Assembly (NCBI RefSeq): GCF_009905435.1
Contig: NZ_JAAAMT010000013.1
Coordinates: 55,129 to 119,128 of the forward strand
Length of the DNA: 64,000 bases
From: Pseudomonas sp. R5(2019)
Lineage (GTDB): Bacteria; Pseudomonadota; Gammaproteobacteria; Pseudomonadales; Pseudomonadaceae
Direction: 5' to 3'
Within the stretch, counting starts at the first letter, position 1, and each line of letters begins with the position of its first letter. Positions 1 to 8,558 of the stretch are shown in pieces. The position numbers and the translations under genes were made by a program. The notes beneath the pieces are model-generated. The model saw only the letters and a program-made list of their open reading frames with translations, was not told where the DNA came from and did no database searches.

Positions 1-885
1 CACAATGTCACGCCCGGCGCCGCCATCGACGACGGTGTAGACGTAGGGCGACAGCACGCGAATAACCAGGCCCGCCTCCCAGTCGGCCGGGAATGAGCCG
101 TTGCCCGCAGGGATCGAGATGGCGTCATCATTGAACTGGTAGGCCGACGCGGTGGCTGAAGGCGTCAGGCTGGTGGCGACGGTCAATTCCAGGCCGGCCG
201 CACCGCTGGAGCTGGCGCCAACCTCGGCCACGTTGAACCACAGCATCGAGGCGGTTTCGCCGGATACGTCAGATCCGGGCGGGTAGACCTGCACCACGGC
301 ATCGGAGCCCAGCGAGATAATCGGGGTTTCGCCTACCTTCATGCGATTTAGCGGCACAGCACAGTCGCCATCGGACACGTACAGCAGCATTTCTACCCAC
401 TGCTCGCGCGGGTCAGCAAAGTAGGTTCGCGGCTCGGCCAGGTACGACGGGAAGACCCGCTGGAAGCCCGCCACATGGCGGATGGTGTCGCCCAGCTTGA
501 CCTTGTTGCCCTTGGCGCTGGCCTCGTCCAGGGGGCTGCCCTGCTCGGTGCCGGCCGTCGATGGCGTGCCGGGCATTTTCGGCGTCAGGAATTTGCTGAC
601 TGCTTTGGCGCCCGCCACCAGCAGGACCGCCATCGAGAACGGGTCAGTGCCTTTCGGCTCGCGCCAGATCTGCACGCTGTCGGACGGCTTGAACTTGACC
701 TTGTGCCACAGGCGCGGCTCGATGATCTCGTCGTTCAGCGCGATGCTGATCGGGGCGCTCTCGCGGCGCTTGTAGCTGGGCGCCTGCGAGATCAGCCACT
801 CCTCCAGTGTCATGCGGCGGTCGGTCTTGAAGACGGCCAGCGGCGCCGAATCAGCGACCTTGTTGGGGAAAAATTCGACTGTCAT
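1..885 (-). CDS. Phage tail tip/host-specificity protein (J-like), 5' part, runs off the left edge
   Basis: The frame stays open for 295 codons from an ATG at 885 to the window edge, so only the N-terminal part is visible. The start overlaps the end of the NlpC/P60 gene by 35 bases. Its place directly after an NlpC/P60 tail assembly gene is where lambdoid siphophages encode the central tail fibre / host-specificity protein. The N-terminus begins MTVEFFPNKVADSAP and contains an Ala/Val-rich segment near residues 84-96, common in J-like proteins. Identity is inferred from position and general character, since no diagnostic motif is available in the visible part. Confidence 0.7.
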   Translation of the reverse strand, partial: MTVEFFPNKVADSAPLAVFKTDRRMTLEEWLISQAPSYKRRESAPISIALNDEIIEPRLWHKVKFKPSDSVQIWREPKGTDPFSMAVLLVAGAKAVSKFLTPKMPGTPSTAGTEQGSPLDEASAKGNKVKLGDTIRHVAGFQRVFPSYLAEPRTYFADPREQWVEMLLYVSDGDCAVPLNRMKVGETPIISLGSDAVVQVYPPGSDVSGETASMLWFNVAEVGASSSGAAGLELTVATSLTPSATASAYQFNDDAISIPAGNGSFPADWEAGLVIRVLSPYVYTVVDGGAGRDIV

Positions 886-1264
886 TGTAGTAAACCACTC
901 TCGGGTAATCGGACTCAAAGTCCCGCACGGTGCGGACGCGGACGCCGCCCGGATTGGTATCGATGATTTTTAGCTGGCCTTCGACCTCGACCACGACGCC
1001 GACGTGCGCCATCAGCTGACCACGGAAGGCCCCGGCGATGGCACCAGGCTCAGGCGCGCATTCCTGCATGCCGATTTTCAATTCGCGGTAAGCCTCGGTG
1101 TTGTCGCGCAGGCGGTTGCGGCCGACATTGCCGAGACTGGGCAGCAGTTCCAGGCCGAAGACCTCATGGCGGATGGCGATGCAAAGACCCCAGCAGTCGT
1201 ACGCCAGCGGCCCGCGCGCGCCGTCCACATAGGGGGCGCGCATGTACTTGGCCAGGTCAGACAT
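851..1264 (-). CDS. NlpC/P60 (C40) tail assembly peptidase
   Basis: 137 aa. The motif YDCWGL puts the nucleophile at Cys24, and AHVGVVV gives the catalytic His near residue 87, which is the Cys-His arrangement of NlpC/P60 cell-wall peptidases. In lambdoid phages this domain (lambda gpK type) sits at the tail tip and is thought to cut peptidoglycan during DNA entry or act in tail-tip assembly. It overlaps the DUF1833 gene upstream by 8 bases and the J-like gene downstream by 35 bases, consistent with translational coupling in the tail operon. Confidence 0.88.
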   Translation of the reverse strand: MSDLAKYMRAPYVDGARGPLAYDCWGLCIAIRHEVFGLELLPSLGNVGRNRLRDNTEAYRELKIGMQECAPEPGAIAGAFRGQLMAHVGVVVEVEGQLKIIDTNPGGVRVRTVRDFESDYPRVVYYNDSRIFPQQGR

Positions 1265-1742
1265 AGATCAGGCCCGGCGCGGCATTGGCGGTCAGCTTCT
1301 TGCGCGGAAACTCGGTCCCCAGCAGATCGAACAGTCCGCAGGTGAGCGTGGCCGTCGTCTCGTCGTACTGCCGGTTGAGCAGACTCAGGTGAAAGCGCTC
1401 GGCCGGGAAGGTCAGGTCGCTTTCCAGGTAGCGACGATAAGTGACAGTCACCCGCGCTTCCGCCACCCTGGCCTCCTCCAGCTTGGTCTGCACCATGCCA
1501 GAGGTGTTATCCAAGGCGATCGTCAGGGTCTGGAATGCGCTGTTGTCGCGCTTGGGCAGGGCCTCATCGAAGCCCATGGCTGTAAAGGTGAGGGTCCGGC
1601 TGTCTTCCGTTCCGCACACGTAGTCGTCAAAGCCCGCGCAGATAGTGATCGGCTCAGCCCAGATGCTGCACACGGCCTCCAGGGTGTTAATGATCAGGTC
1701 GCTACCCGCCGAGGCGTAGCAAATCTCAATCGGGGTAGCCAT
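1257..1742 (-). CDS. DUF1833 phage minor tail protein
   Basis: 161 aa. The frame is open further upstream, but ATG 1742 is chosen because it follows AGAGGAAAAGG and begins MATPIEICYASAGSD, a typical DUF1833 N-terminus. The family is found between tape measure and NlpC/P60 genes in HK97/D3-like siphophages and is thought to belong to the distal tail, in the role of lambda gpM/gpL. The order tape measure, DUF1833, NlpC/P60, J supports the call. No enzymatic motif is visible. Confidence 0.8.
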   Translation of the reverse strand: MATPIEICYASAGSDLIINTLEAVCSIWAEPITICAGFDDYVCGTEDSRTLTFTAMGFDEALPKRDNSAFQTLTIALDNTSGMVQTKLEEARVAEARVTVTYRRYLESDLTFPAERFHLSLLNRQYDETTATLTCGLFDLLGTEFPRKKLTANAAPGLIYV

Positions 1743-1753
1743 TCCTTTTCCTC

Positions 1754-4207
1754 TTATGCTCCCTGCGAGCGCAGGCCATATTTCGATGAGTTGGCGTCGT
1801 GGATCTCGCCCTCGCCCATGATGTTCGAGACAACCACGTCGATGACCCATTGGCTGTCCTGCATGCGGCTGGACGACTGCCCGGCGCGGCTGCTGTCTTC
1901 GATCAGGTTGACGACGGGCGCCTTCCCTGAGCCGCCGCCACCGGAATCCCTGGACACCCGGTCAAGCGTTCGATCAAGTTTTGCGCTCGTCTCAGCAGTG
2001 GTGACGCGCTCACCTCTTTTCAGGTTCCACGTTCCGTCAGCTGGAACAAAATCAATACCATCGTGCGCCTGGCCGTCTAGGGCCGAGCCTACGGCCGTCA
2101 TCATCACCCCCGCCGCAGCTGTCGCTGCGATCGCCGCGCCAGGTGCAACAACGGGCCCAACAAAAGGAATACCGATCATGGCGGTGAACGCACTCAACCC
2201 GGCCATGGCGACCTGAGCAGCTGCATAGGAAAGAAGTGCGTGCCCAACCGACTGGATGAAACTCGCAGCGAGGCCTTTGGCATCCAACTTTCCAGTCTCG
2301 GCCCATTCGGTCATGGCATCTGTAAGGTTTGAGAACGTGTCGGCGCCGACTGCCTTCATGTTTCCGTAAAGATCCATGCTGGCCTGAGCCTGGGTGGCAA
2401 ACCCACTGATGAAGCCCGCAGCGCCGTTTTTCTGGAGGTCGTCGACCTTAAGGTAATAATCCTCCTGCATCTTTTTGCGATCATCCAAAGCTTTCCGCAA
2501 AGCCTCGGTTTCACGCTCGAATACAGAATCGGACACATCCCCACCTTCGTGACGCTGGCGAAGCAACTCAAGCTGATCCTGGTAGTCCTGCTCGATGGCA
2601 AGCATTTCCAAAACACGACGCTTCACTTCGTCGGTGTCGTAGGCATTCAGAAAGGTTGAATCCAGCCCGCGCTGATCGATTGTCAGCTGCTGATCGACGC
2701 TGTACTGGAACTCGCGTACGTCTTTGTCGTCCTTGTTCGCCTGCTGCAGTTTCGTCCGTTTATCAAGCTCTTCGGCCAGGCCCTTTAGGCGCTCTTTCTG
2801 CTGGTCATTGAGGCCAGCAAGTTTCCCTGACTCGAACTCGAACTGCAGTTTTGTAACCTCAGTAGCATTTTTACGGGCATCGGTTGTGGTGTTGATCAGT
2901 TCGATTTGGCGCTTGAGGTCGGTTTCCGTTGAGTCGAAAGAGTCTTGGATTTTCTTCGCAGCGGCGGCCGCGTCCGAAGCCGCTTTCTTGGCCGCTGCAG
3001 GATCAACGTTGCTCCCCGTACCAGGCGTTGTTGTCTGGGTTGTTTTGGCCAACTCAGCCGCGGCTTTCTTGGCATTGGCCACGTACTCTTTGAATCGATC
3101 TCCAGAGAGAGGGGTTTCTAACTCCTTGCGATTGTCTTCAGCTGCCTCTCTGGCGATTCCGAAGCTCAGCTCGGCGGCCGCAGCCATCTGGTTCGCGTTG
3201 GCAGCGAATTCCTTACTGGTGTCACCGAACGAAAGCTGCGACAGCGCTGCGTTTGCGCTGGAGTCCAGCTTTTGGATATAGCCGACCGCAGTCGAGAAAG
3301 TGCCCACCAACGTGTTGGCGACAATCTTGAAAACACGCGCGACACCATCTCCAGCGTTGACGACAAACGCAGTGGCCGTGACCATCTTTTCGCCAAGTTC
3401 GCCGACCTGCCCTTTGAGGCCACCGGCATCCTTCGCACTCTGGTTCACGTCCTTCGAGAACTGCGCCAGCACCGGGAGGAACTCGGCGGCCAGCATGGTC
3501 TTCGCCGAGGTCAGGTATTTGCCCAGGCCAGAGAGCTCGGTGCCGAACTGCTTTGCGGCAGCAATGGTCGATTCATCCATGACCACGCCGGCATCTAGCG
3601 CCGCCTGGCCAAGCTCATCAAACGCCTTGCCATTGTTCCGCAACAGAGGAACCAAGGCGGTAGAGTCGTTGGCAATGGCCTCCATGTAGAAGGTCATTTC
3701 CTGCTGGTTGACGTTGGCCTTCTCCAGGCTCGTGACGTACAGGGCCAGCGCTTCCTTGCTGTTCAGCTTTTTGAACTGATCGGCCGTCACCCCGACTTTC
3801 GGGGCAATATTGGTAAAGAAGTCCTGGAGCTCGCCACCCCCAGTAGAAAGGAAGTCGCCGACCTTGTCGTTAACGTCCTTGAGGATGTCAGACAGCTTGT
3901 CCTGCTCAACCCCAACGCTTCGCGCGCCGGCTGCATACTTCTGGAATTCAGTGGTGCCCAGACCAGCCAGCGCTGCCTGGTTGGAAATCTCTTTTGCGAC
4001 ATTGGCAGAAGAGACAACCATTGCGGTGAGCACGGCCGGAATGGCGCCGATGGCTACCCCAACGCCTTTCGCCAGATTGTCGAATGACTTGGCAATTTCG
4101 GCATTGCGCTTCTTGGCCTCCTGGCTTGCCTTGTCCAGAGGGCCGGTGAATGCACCAATCTTGGCAATAAGGTCGAGAGTAAGCGTGCCCAGTGATTTCG
4201 AGGCCAT
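1754..4207 (-). CDS. Phage tail tape measure protein
   Basis: 817 aa, the longest phage gene in the window, starting MASKSLGTLTLDLIAKIG. It is Ala/Lys/Glu rich with long predicted helices and coiled-coil stretches (about residues 400-600). A strongly hydrophobic Gly/Ala segment near residues 690-740 is typical of tape measure proteins, which set tail length and exit with the DNA. It lies directly downstream of the tail chaperone pair, as in lambda (G, GT, H). The coding length implies a medium-length non-contractile tail. Confidence 0.92.
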   Translation of the reverse strand: MASKSLGTLTLDLIAKIGAFTGPLDKASQEAKKRNAEIAKSFDNLAKGVGVAIGAIPAVLTAMVVSSANVAKEISNQAALAGLGTTEFQKYAAGARSVGVEQDKLSDILKDVNDKVGDFLSTGGGELQDFFTNIAPKVGVTADQFKKLNSKEALALYVTSLEKANVNQQEMTFYMEAIANDSTALVPLLRNNGKAFDELGQAALDAGVVMDESTIAAAKQFGTELSGLGKYLTSAKTMLAAEFLPVLAQFSKDVNQSAKDAGGLKGQVGELGEKMVTATAFVVNAGDGVARVFKIVANTLVGTFSTAVGYIQKLDSSANAALSQLSFGDTSKEFAANANQMAAAAELSFGIAREAAEDNRKELETPLSGDRFKEYVANAKKAAAELAKTTQTTTPGTGSNVDPAAAKKAASDAAAAAKKIQDSFDSTETDLKRQIELINTTTDARKNATEVTKLQFEFESGKLAGLNDQQKERLKGLAEELDKRTKLQQANKDDKDVREFQYSVDQQLTIDQRGLDSTFLNAYDTDEVKRRVLEMLAIEQDYQDQLELLRQRHEGGDVSDSVFERETEALRKALDDRKKMQEDYYLKVDDLQKNGAAGFISGFATQAQASMDLYGNMKAVGADTFSNLTDAMTEWAETGKLDAKGLAASFIQSVGHALLSYAAAQVAMAGLSAFTAMIGIPFVGPVVAPGAAIAATAAAGVMMTAVGSALDGQAHDGIDFVPADGTWNLKRGERVTTAETSAKLDRTLDRVSRDSGGGGSGKAPVVNLIEDSSRAGQSSSRMQDSQWVIDVVVSNIMGEGEIHDANSSKYGLRSQGA

Positions 4208-4232
4208 TCATTTTCTCCGGGCGGTTAAGACG

Positions 4233-4873
4233 TCAAGCCCACGACTCCATGGCTTGATCCAAGCTGATAGGCGCCTCGACCTCATGGGGCATGAAGTCGT
4301 AGATCTTGTAGCCGCCGTCCTTGCTGTGGGTGTTGGCATACAGAGTTGCGAGCAAGGCAGACCCCCGCTCGACTCGCATGCCGACATTCAGTGAGCCGCG
4401 CAGCGCGCGGTACTTCGCCCAAGACCTGAACTCATTCAGACTGAGTCGCTCCCGGGCCTCTGCGATTGTTCTTCCGCCGACGCCGGAGAGGACGAGTTCG
4501 TGCCAGAGCTCGTCGACATCGGAGAGCTGATCGTCTTTCCCAGGTTGTTGACCTCGGCGATCACCATCATCAATGCGACCGTCAAATTGCCGTCCAGGGC
4601 GCCCCGATTGGGATCAGCGTCGCCGGTGATGTCCGCAACGGCAAAGACTGGACGGCCCTCCTCGTCGCAGATACTGGCCGCGATCCGGCCGGCATAGGTC
4701 TCAACCTTGCCAGTGGCGGACAACACATCGTTGACTGCCGTTTGGTAACCCAGCGGCCGCACGAACACAGTGGCCACGATCTCTTGGCCGCCCTGCAACC
4801 ACTTAATTTCACGCTCGACCGGGCGGCCCGTGAACGCACCGATGCTCGACAGAGTTTCGATATTCAGCTTCAT
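4233..4873 (-). CDS. Tail assembly chaperone gpG-T fusion made by -1 frameshift
   Basis: The G-like frame (4436-4873) contains the heptamer GGGAAAG at 4541-4535, phased G GGA AAG. A -1 slip there continues as DDQLSDVDELWHEL and reads open to a TGA at 4233, giving a 213-aa product. The extension has no ATG or ribosome site of its own at the junction. In lambda the same heptamer gives gpGT, a chaperone that recruits tail tube protein to the tape measure. The frame geometry and heptamer are seen directly. The frameshift efficiency is not known. Confidence 0.85.
4436..4873 (-). CDS. Tail assembly chaperone, gpG-like (unshifted product)
   Basis: 145 aa, starting MKLNIETLSSIGAFTGRP. ATG 4873 follows GAGG at a suitable distance; an in-frame ATG at 4879 is too close to it. 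The N-terminal part is a TAC-type (tail assembly chaperone) domain. After the slippery site the zero frame reads a Ser/Thr-rich tail that ends at 4436. It sits between the tail tube gene and the tape measure gene, as gpG does in lambda. Confidence 0.85.
   Translation of the reverse strand: MKLNIETLSSIGAFTGRPVEREIKWLQGGQEIVATVFVRPLGYQTAVNDVLSATGKVETYAGRIAASICDEEGRPVFAVADITGDADPNRGALDGNLTVALMMVIAEVNNLGKTISSPMSTSSGTNSSSPASAEEQSQRPGSDSV
4535..4541 (-). promoter_or_regulatory. Programmed -1 frameshift heptamer GGGAAAG
   Basis: On the minus strand the sequence reads CTG GGA AAG ACG, that is G GGA AAG in the required phase. This is the same heptamer lambda uses between G and T. The -1 frame is open for a further 101 codons and the zero frame stops at 4436, matching the G/GT design. 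Confidence 0.88.
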
Positions 4874-4881
4874 GGACATCC

Positions 4882-5601
4882 TCACACGGTTTTGCGGATC
4901 CAGGCGGAGCCGCCCGATCGCTGAATGGTTGCGGAAGTGACGACGACGGTGTTGGCTGCGAAGTCGAACGGGAAGTCGCTGACATAGCCGTCGAACAGGA
5001 ACCAGGTGCGGGTGGTCGGCAGGCTGAAGTCGTAGTCGCCCAGCGCGGCAGTACCGGCCGCGCCAGTGCCGGCGCCGGCGAAGGTGGCAGTCGGGGCGGT
5101 CACATAGCCGGAACCCGGATTGGTGATGACGACGCCAGTGATGACGCCGGCATTCACGGTCACGGTGCCGGTTGCGGTGGTGCCGCCAGCCGGAGGCGCG
5201 GAGAAGGTAACGGTCGGGGTGCCGGTGTAGCCAGTGCCGCCATTGCTGACGGTGACGGACGAAACGCCGCGGCCAATGCCAGGCGCTGCGGCGCCATCGG
5301 ACCAGCCCACCACCCAACTCACATTGTCGATGGTGTCGTCTTCCGACAGCTGATGCAGCCGCACGTGGGAGGCGTTGCGTGGGTCAGCGTTCAGCGTCAG
5401 GGTGGCCTGACCCGGAGTACGCAAGCCGCGAAGGTACTTGCGAACCTTGTCACTGAGGCAAGTATCTTCAATCTGGTCAGCAGGGTTGCCGCCCGGGTTG
5501 AACGCTGTCGCGCACTGGATCTCGATCACTTCGAGCGCAGAGGGATCGGCAGCAGTTGGCACCAGCGCGTAGATCTGCGTGCCTTGGGTCAAAATCGACA
5601 T
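4882..5601 (-). CDS. Major tail tube protein with a glycine-rich repeat insertion
   Basis: 239 aa from ATG 5601, which follows GGAGAAAG; upstream in-frame codons are discarded. It occupies the lambda gpV position, after the tail terminator gene and before the chaperone. Residues about 110-185 contain two copies of a G-[ST]-GY-x-x-[AT]-PT-[VA]-TF type repeat separated by a Thr/Val-rich linker, interrupting an otherwise compact tail tube domain. Such Gly/Thr repeat blocks are known decorations of tail tube proteins and probably project from the tail surface. Confidence 0.82.
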   Translation of the reverse strand: MSILTQGTQIYALVPTAADPSALEVIEIQCATAFNPGGNPADQIEDTCLSDKVRKYLRGLRTPGQATLTLNADPRNASHVRLHQLSEDDTIDNVSWVVGWSDGAAAPGIGRGVSSVTVSNGGTGYTGTPTVTFSAPPAGGTTATGTVTVNAGVITGVVITNPGSGYVTAPTATFAGAGTGAAGTAALGDYDFSLPTTRTWFLFDGYVSDFPFDFAANTVVVTSATIQRSGGSAWIRKTV

Positions 5602-5655
5602 GGCTTTCTCCAAGTGTCGGGCAAAAGAAAGCCCGCACATGGCGGGCTGGGTACA

Positions 5656-6024
5656 TCAGCGCTGGACTATCCAGTCAACGTCGAAGCTGTATCGATACAA
5701 ACCGGTTTCGGAGTCGCGGGTTTCGCCGTTGTAGCTGGTGATGTGGGCGGTCAGCTCAATCGCGTACTCAATGGCATGGCCCGCTGCTCGAGCGGCCGCC
5801 GCGGTCGAGGCGTACACGTCGACCTGCAGGCCGTAAGCCTCGGTGTCAGGACGGCCAGCCAGGTAGTTTTCAGGCGAGCCGTTGATGACCTGCCACACGC
5901 AATAGGTGCCGACAGGCTTTTCAGGGGCCAGGCCGAAAAGGTATAGCCGCACAGGGCTCGACCCGAGCAGCGCGGTCACCGCCGGGGCAGCGGCAGCAAC
6001 TTGAAAGATTGGTGGATACTTCAT
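5656..6024 (-). CDS. DUF3168 tail completion/terminator-like protein
   Basis: 122 aa, starting MKYPPIFQVAAAAPAVTALL, a typical DUF3168 opening. The family lies between the HK97 gp10-like protein and the tail tube protein in many siphophages and corresponds to tail terminator proteins that cap the finished tail. The start overlaps the upstream gene by 4 bases. Function is assigned by family and position. Confidence 0.82.
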   Translation of the reverse strand: MKYPPIFQVAAAAPAVTALLGSSPVRLYLFGLAPEKPVGTYCVWQVINGSPENYLAGRPDTEAYGLQVDVYASTAAAARAAGHAIEYAIELTAHITSYNGETRDSETGLYRYSFDVDWIVQR

Positions 6025-6512
6025 TTGGCGGCCTTCTTCGCTGCGCGCTTGATGGCCCGATCAATGGCCTTTTCATATTCGGTGATGAATATGTTGGTGG
6101 CCTCCGCGATATTGTCTGCGAGAGCTTTGCGCATGAACGGAGTGGCGGCCATCTTGGCGGTACCGAATTCCAGGAGTCGCCAATGAGGTGTTGGCGCGCG
6201 TTCCGAAAGGTCGACGCTCTCCCCTTTCTTCGCCAGCACCGCCCCGTGCAGAACGCCAACCCGAAAGCCGAGATCACCGGTGGATTTGAATAGCTTGCCA
6301 CTCCAGCGCAGCGCGATGTTGTCCGCTATCGATCGGCCGGTCTCGGTGTCGTCTAGGGCCTGAGCTCCCTCCTTCGCTTTATCAGCAATCAGCTGTGCCG
6401 CGCGTCGCAGGGCTGAACGGCCACCCTTGCGCTTCATGTCGTACGTCACGGCTTCCAGCTTGCCCAGCAGGGAATCCAGGCCAGTCAAGCTGAATTCAAC
6501 GGCTTCAACCAT
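6021..6512 (-). CDS. HK97 gp10-like head-tail connection protein
   Basis: 163 aa. It shows the features of the HK97-gp10 family: an N-terminal FSLTGLDSLLGKLEAV segment, a central RAPTPHWRLLEFGT stretch, and a basic Lys/Ala-rich C-terminus (RAIKRAAKKAAK). It is thought to act at the head-tail joint. It overlaps both neighbours by 4-8 bases, indicating coupled translation within the connector block. Confidence 0.85.
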   Translation of the reverse strand: MVEAVEFSLTGLDSLLGKLEAVTYDMKRKGGRSALRRAAQLIADKAKEGAQALDDTETGRSIADNIALRWSGKLFKSTGDLGFRVGVLHGAVLAKKGESVDLSERAPTPHWRLLEFGTAKMAATPFMRKALADNIAEATNIFITEYEKAIDRAIKRAAKKAAK

Positions 6513-6840
6513 CGTTGACCCCTTCGCTTACCGGAAGCGTCACATAATCGCGGCCACTGTCCTTGTCGGCCAGCACGCCTTCGATGTTGTAGATCTTGCC
6601 CCGATGCAGGATACGCATTGTTGCGTCGATATCATCTCGGTAACGGATGACGATGCGAGCCGATACCTTGGTCTGGGTTGTCGCCGCTGCTATGAACTCT
6701 CGAGCTGACAGTGGCTCGATGGCAGCCCAAGTTTTGGCTACCTCCATCCAGGCAACCATTGTCATCTCGCCGGTTACAGAATCCTGCACGTAATCAGGGC
6801 GTTGAATCACGATGGGGTGACGCAGCACACCTGCCTTCAT
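6505..6840 (-). CDS. Phage head closure protein
   Basis: 111 aa. The start MKAGVLRHPIVIQRP and the SARIVIRYRDDIDATMRI stretch are characteristic of the small beta-barrel head closure (stopper) proteins of HK97/SPP1-type phages, which seal the filled capsid before tail joining. It lies between the gp6-like connector and the gp10-like protein, as expected, and overlaps each. Confidence 0.85.
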   Translation of the reverse strand: MKAGVLRHPIVIQRPDYVQDSVTGEMTMVAWMEVAKTWAAIEPLSAREFIAAATTQTKVSARIVIRYRDDIDATMRILHRGKIYNIEGVLADKDSGRDYVTLPVSEGVNDG

Positions 6841-7166
6841 GGCGTCACCTCGTCAGCAGGACCATGCCAATTCCGCGAAGACCAAAGAAGCGACTCGACA
6901 GCAAAGGGCAGCTCGGTCGCAATCGTGCCCGTTACAACCGCCTCGCGGCTTGCGTAGGAGTGCCCGAGAAGCAATAGCAGCGCTGCCTTGAAGCTGGCAG
7001 GAAAATCCTCAGCCGCCATCAACTTCGGGTTGTCGCAGAACCACAGAGCCCAGGCCAAAGCCGATTCAGCGTACAGCTCGATCAAATCGTCTTCGTCCTG
7101 ATGATCAACACGCAGATGCTTGCGCATCAGATCAATCGATATCAGATCCGTGACGATTACGGTCAT
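6837..7166 (-). CDS. Head-tail connector (gp6-like adaptor)
   Basis: 109 aa from ATG 7166, preceded by GGAAG. It opens with ISIDLMRKHLRVDHQDEDDLI and then an alpha-helical Ala/Leu-rich body, the pattern of HK97 gp6-like adaptor proteins that form a ring below the portal. The last bases of the preceding small gene overlap this start by 35 bases. Confidence comes from the typical N-terminal helix sequence and its position. Confidence 0.85.
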   Translation of the reverse strand: MTVIVTDLISIDLMRKHLRVDHQDEDDLIELYAESALAWALWFCDNPKLMAAEDFPASFKAALLLLLGHSYASREAVVTGTIATELPFAVESLLWSSRNWHGPADEVTP

Positions 7167-7353
7167 TTTTACTTCCTGGCTTCTTGGAGGTGGTTGTGGT
7201 TGGCTCTGGTATTGGAGGGCCTGCAACGGCTTCTGCCAATTCCATTCCGATCAATGCTTTAGCGTATTCGTCTGGCACATTGCGGACCTCGAATTGATCG
7301 AAGTTGCCGGCGTGATAGTGAGAGAACTGCCGCAGGGCCCGAATTTTCTTCAT
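7132..7353 (-). CDS. Small phage protein between capsid and connector genes
   Basis: 73 aa from ATG 7353, or 75 aa from an in-frame TTG at 7359; the ribosome site is not decisive. The N-terminal half contains FEVRNVPDEYAKALIGMELAEAV in broken form (about residues 20-45). The C-terminus is Pro/Thr/Lys rich and probably disordered. The family is not recognised. It is retained because its reading frame fits the operon, overlaps the next gene and shows no stop for its whole length. Confidence 0.6.
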   Translation of the reverse strand: MKKIRALRQFSHYHAGNFDQFEVRNVPDEYAKALIGMELAEAVAGPPIPEPTTTTSKKPGSKNDRNRHGSDID

Positions 7354-7360
7354 CTTCAAA

Positions 7361-7380
7361 CGGGGTAGTTTCCTACCCCG
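7361..7380 (-). other. Stem-loop between major capsid and downstream small gene
   Basis: Arms CGGGGTAG and CTACCCCG pair perfectly over 8 bp around a 4-base loop, 9 bases after the capsid stop codon. There is no T-run on the minus strand, so it is not a standard terminator. It could stabilise the 3' end of capsid mRNA or reduce expression of downstream connectors. Confidence 0.6.
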
Positions 7381-7389
7381 ACCCTATGG

Positions 7390-8556
7390 TTATGGGGCTG
7401 GAACTGTGAAGGCGCCCTTGATGATCGCGGTCGGACGGTAATGAGTCACCGCCAGACGCTCTTCGCAAAGGATGGTCAGCATGTTCTTCACGAAGTTGTC
7501 GCGATCCTGGTTGCTGATCTCAATGGTCGCGTCCATGCGGTCCCATATCTGGGAAGCCAGGTCGAACCCGCCGACGGTGAAGGTGCCTTGGGCTTGGGCC
7601 TTGGTGGCCACTACCGGAAGCCCCCACATGACCTTGGCAGCAAATGCCGCCGGCCCACCGAAGATGTAGCGCCCATCAGCGTCTTTCAGGAGCGCGATGG
7701 CGTGCCAGTCGCTCGGGTTGAGAATCAAGCCAGAGGCTTCGAACTCCGACTCACTGGTCTGGAAAATGGCGTGAGCAATCTGATCTGCCCGAGTGTCGCC
7801 AGCGGCATTGAGCGCAACATCATAGGCAGTGGCAACACTGTTCAAGCCGATCAGATTGTCGCCGGTACCGTCACCATTGAGGAGCTGCCCTTCTTCCACC
7901 AGATCCAGGCCAAATAGCAGACGACCATTCACATAGGACTCCAGCATCGGCGCATCGTCCATGATCTGCCGCGAGGCCTGGATCCAGTGAGCGATGGTTT
8001 TGACGTTGGCAGTTTCCTTGGTGAAGGTCAGCTGCGACTCAGGCTTCAGTGCGCCTTCAGCAACGGGAGCAGCGCTGTTGGTGAATACGTTCTCGCGGAC
8101 GTACTCAATGGCGTTGGAAGTGGTTCGGCCTTGAGCCAAAAGATCTCGGATGGTCAAGCGACGCAGGCCAGGCATCAGAATGCCGGGATTCACCTGCGGC
8201 TGAACCAAAGTGCCGGCAGATGCGGCACCGGAGCCCAGTGCTTTGCTGAAGCTCTTCACATCCACCTTGCCGGTGGAAGAGCCATTCCAGCCCTTTTTCA
8301 GATCTTCAGCGGCCTGCGCTGCAAAAGATTTCTTGCTTTGCGGGTTGTCGAGGCTGCCGGCCGCAAGCTTCGACTCCAGATCAAACAGACGAGTACCGGC
8401 GGTCTTGAGCTCGTCCTGCACGGCTTGCAGATCACCCTGAAGCTTTTTGCTGATTTCGCCAGTGGAGGCGATTTCTTTCTTTTGCGCGTCGAACAGATCG
8501 GTCATGTTCTTCTGCGCGTCTTCAATTGCCTTTTGGATTTGGGCCAATTCGGACAT
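7390..8556 (-). CDS. HK97-fold major capsid protein
   Basis: 388 aa from ATG 8556 (TAGGAAAG upstream); the longer open frame upstream overlaps the protease and is not used. Residues 1-100 are a charged coiled-coil delta domain that acts as scaffold. The capsid domain follows, with TRADQIAHAIFQ, LILNPSDWHAIALLKD and LWG/MWGLPVV-type sequence typical of the HK97 family. The immediately preceding prohead protease would remove the delta domain. The gene sits in the canonical portal-protease-capsid order. Confidence 0.94.
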   Translation of the reverse strand: MSELAQIQKAIEDAQKNMTDLFDAQKKEIASTGEISKKLQGDLQAVQDELKTAGTRLFDLESKLAAGSLDNPQSKKSFAAQAAEDLKKGWNGSSTGKVDVKSFSKALGSGAASAGTLVQPQVNPGILMPGLRRLTIRDLLAQGRTTSNAIEYVRENVFTNSAAPVAEGALKPESQLTFTKETANVKTIAHWIQASRQIMDDAPMLESYVNGRLLFGLDLVEEGQLLNGDGTGDNLIGLNSVATAYDVALNAAGDTRADQIAHAIFQTSESEFEASGLILNPSDWHAIALLKDADGRYIFGGPAAFAAKVMWGLPVVATKAQAQGTFTVGGFDLASQIWDRMDATIEISNQDRDNFVKNMLTILCEERLAVTHYRPTAIIKGAFTVPAP

Positions 8557-8558
8557 TT

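Noticed and set aside
4879..5317. N-terminal extension of the tail chaperone frame
   Set aside because: The extra codons overlap the tail tube gene and are Arg/His-rich shadow sequence; the internal ATG with a ribosome site is the real start.
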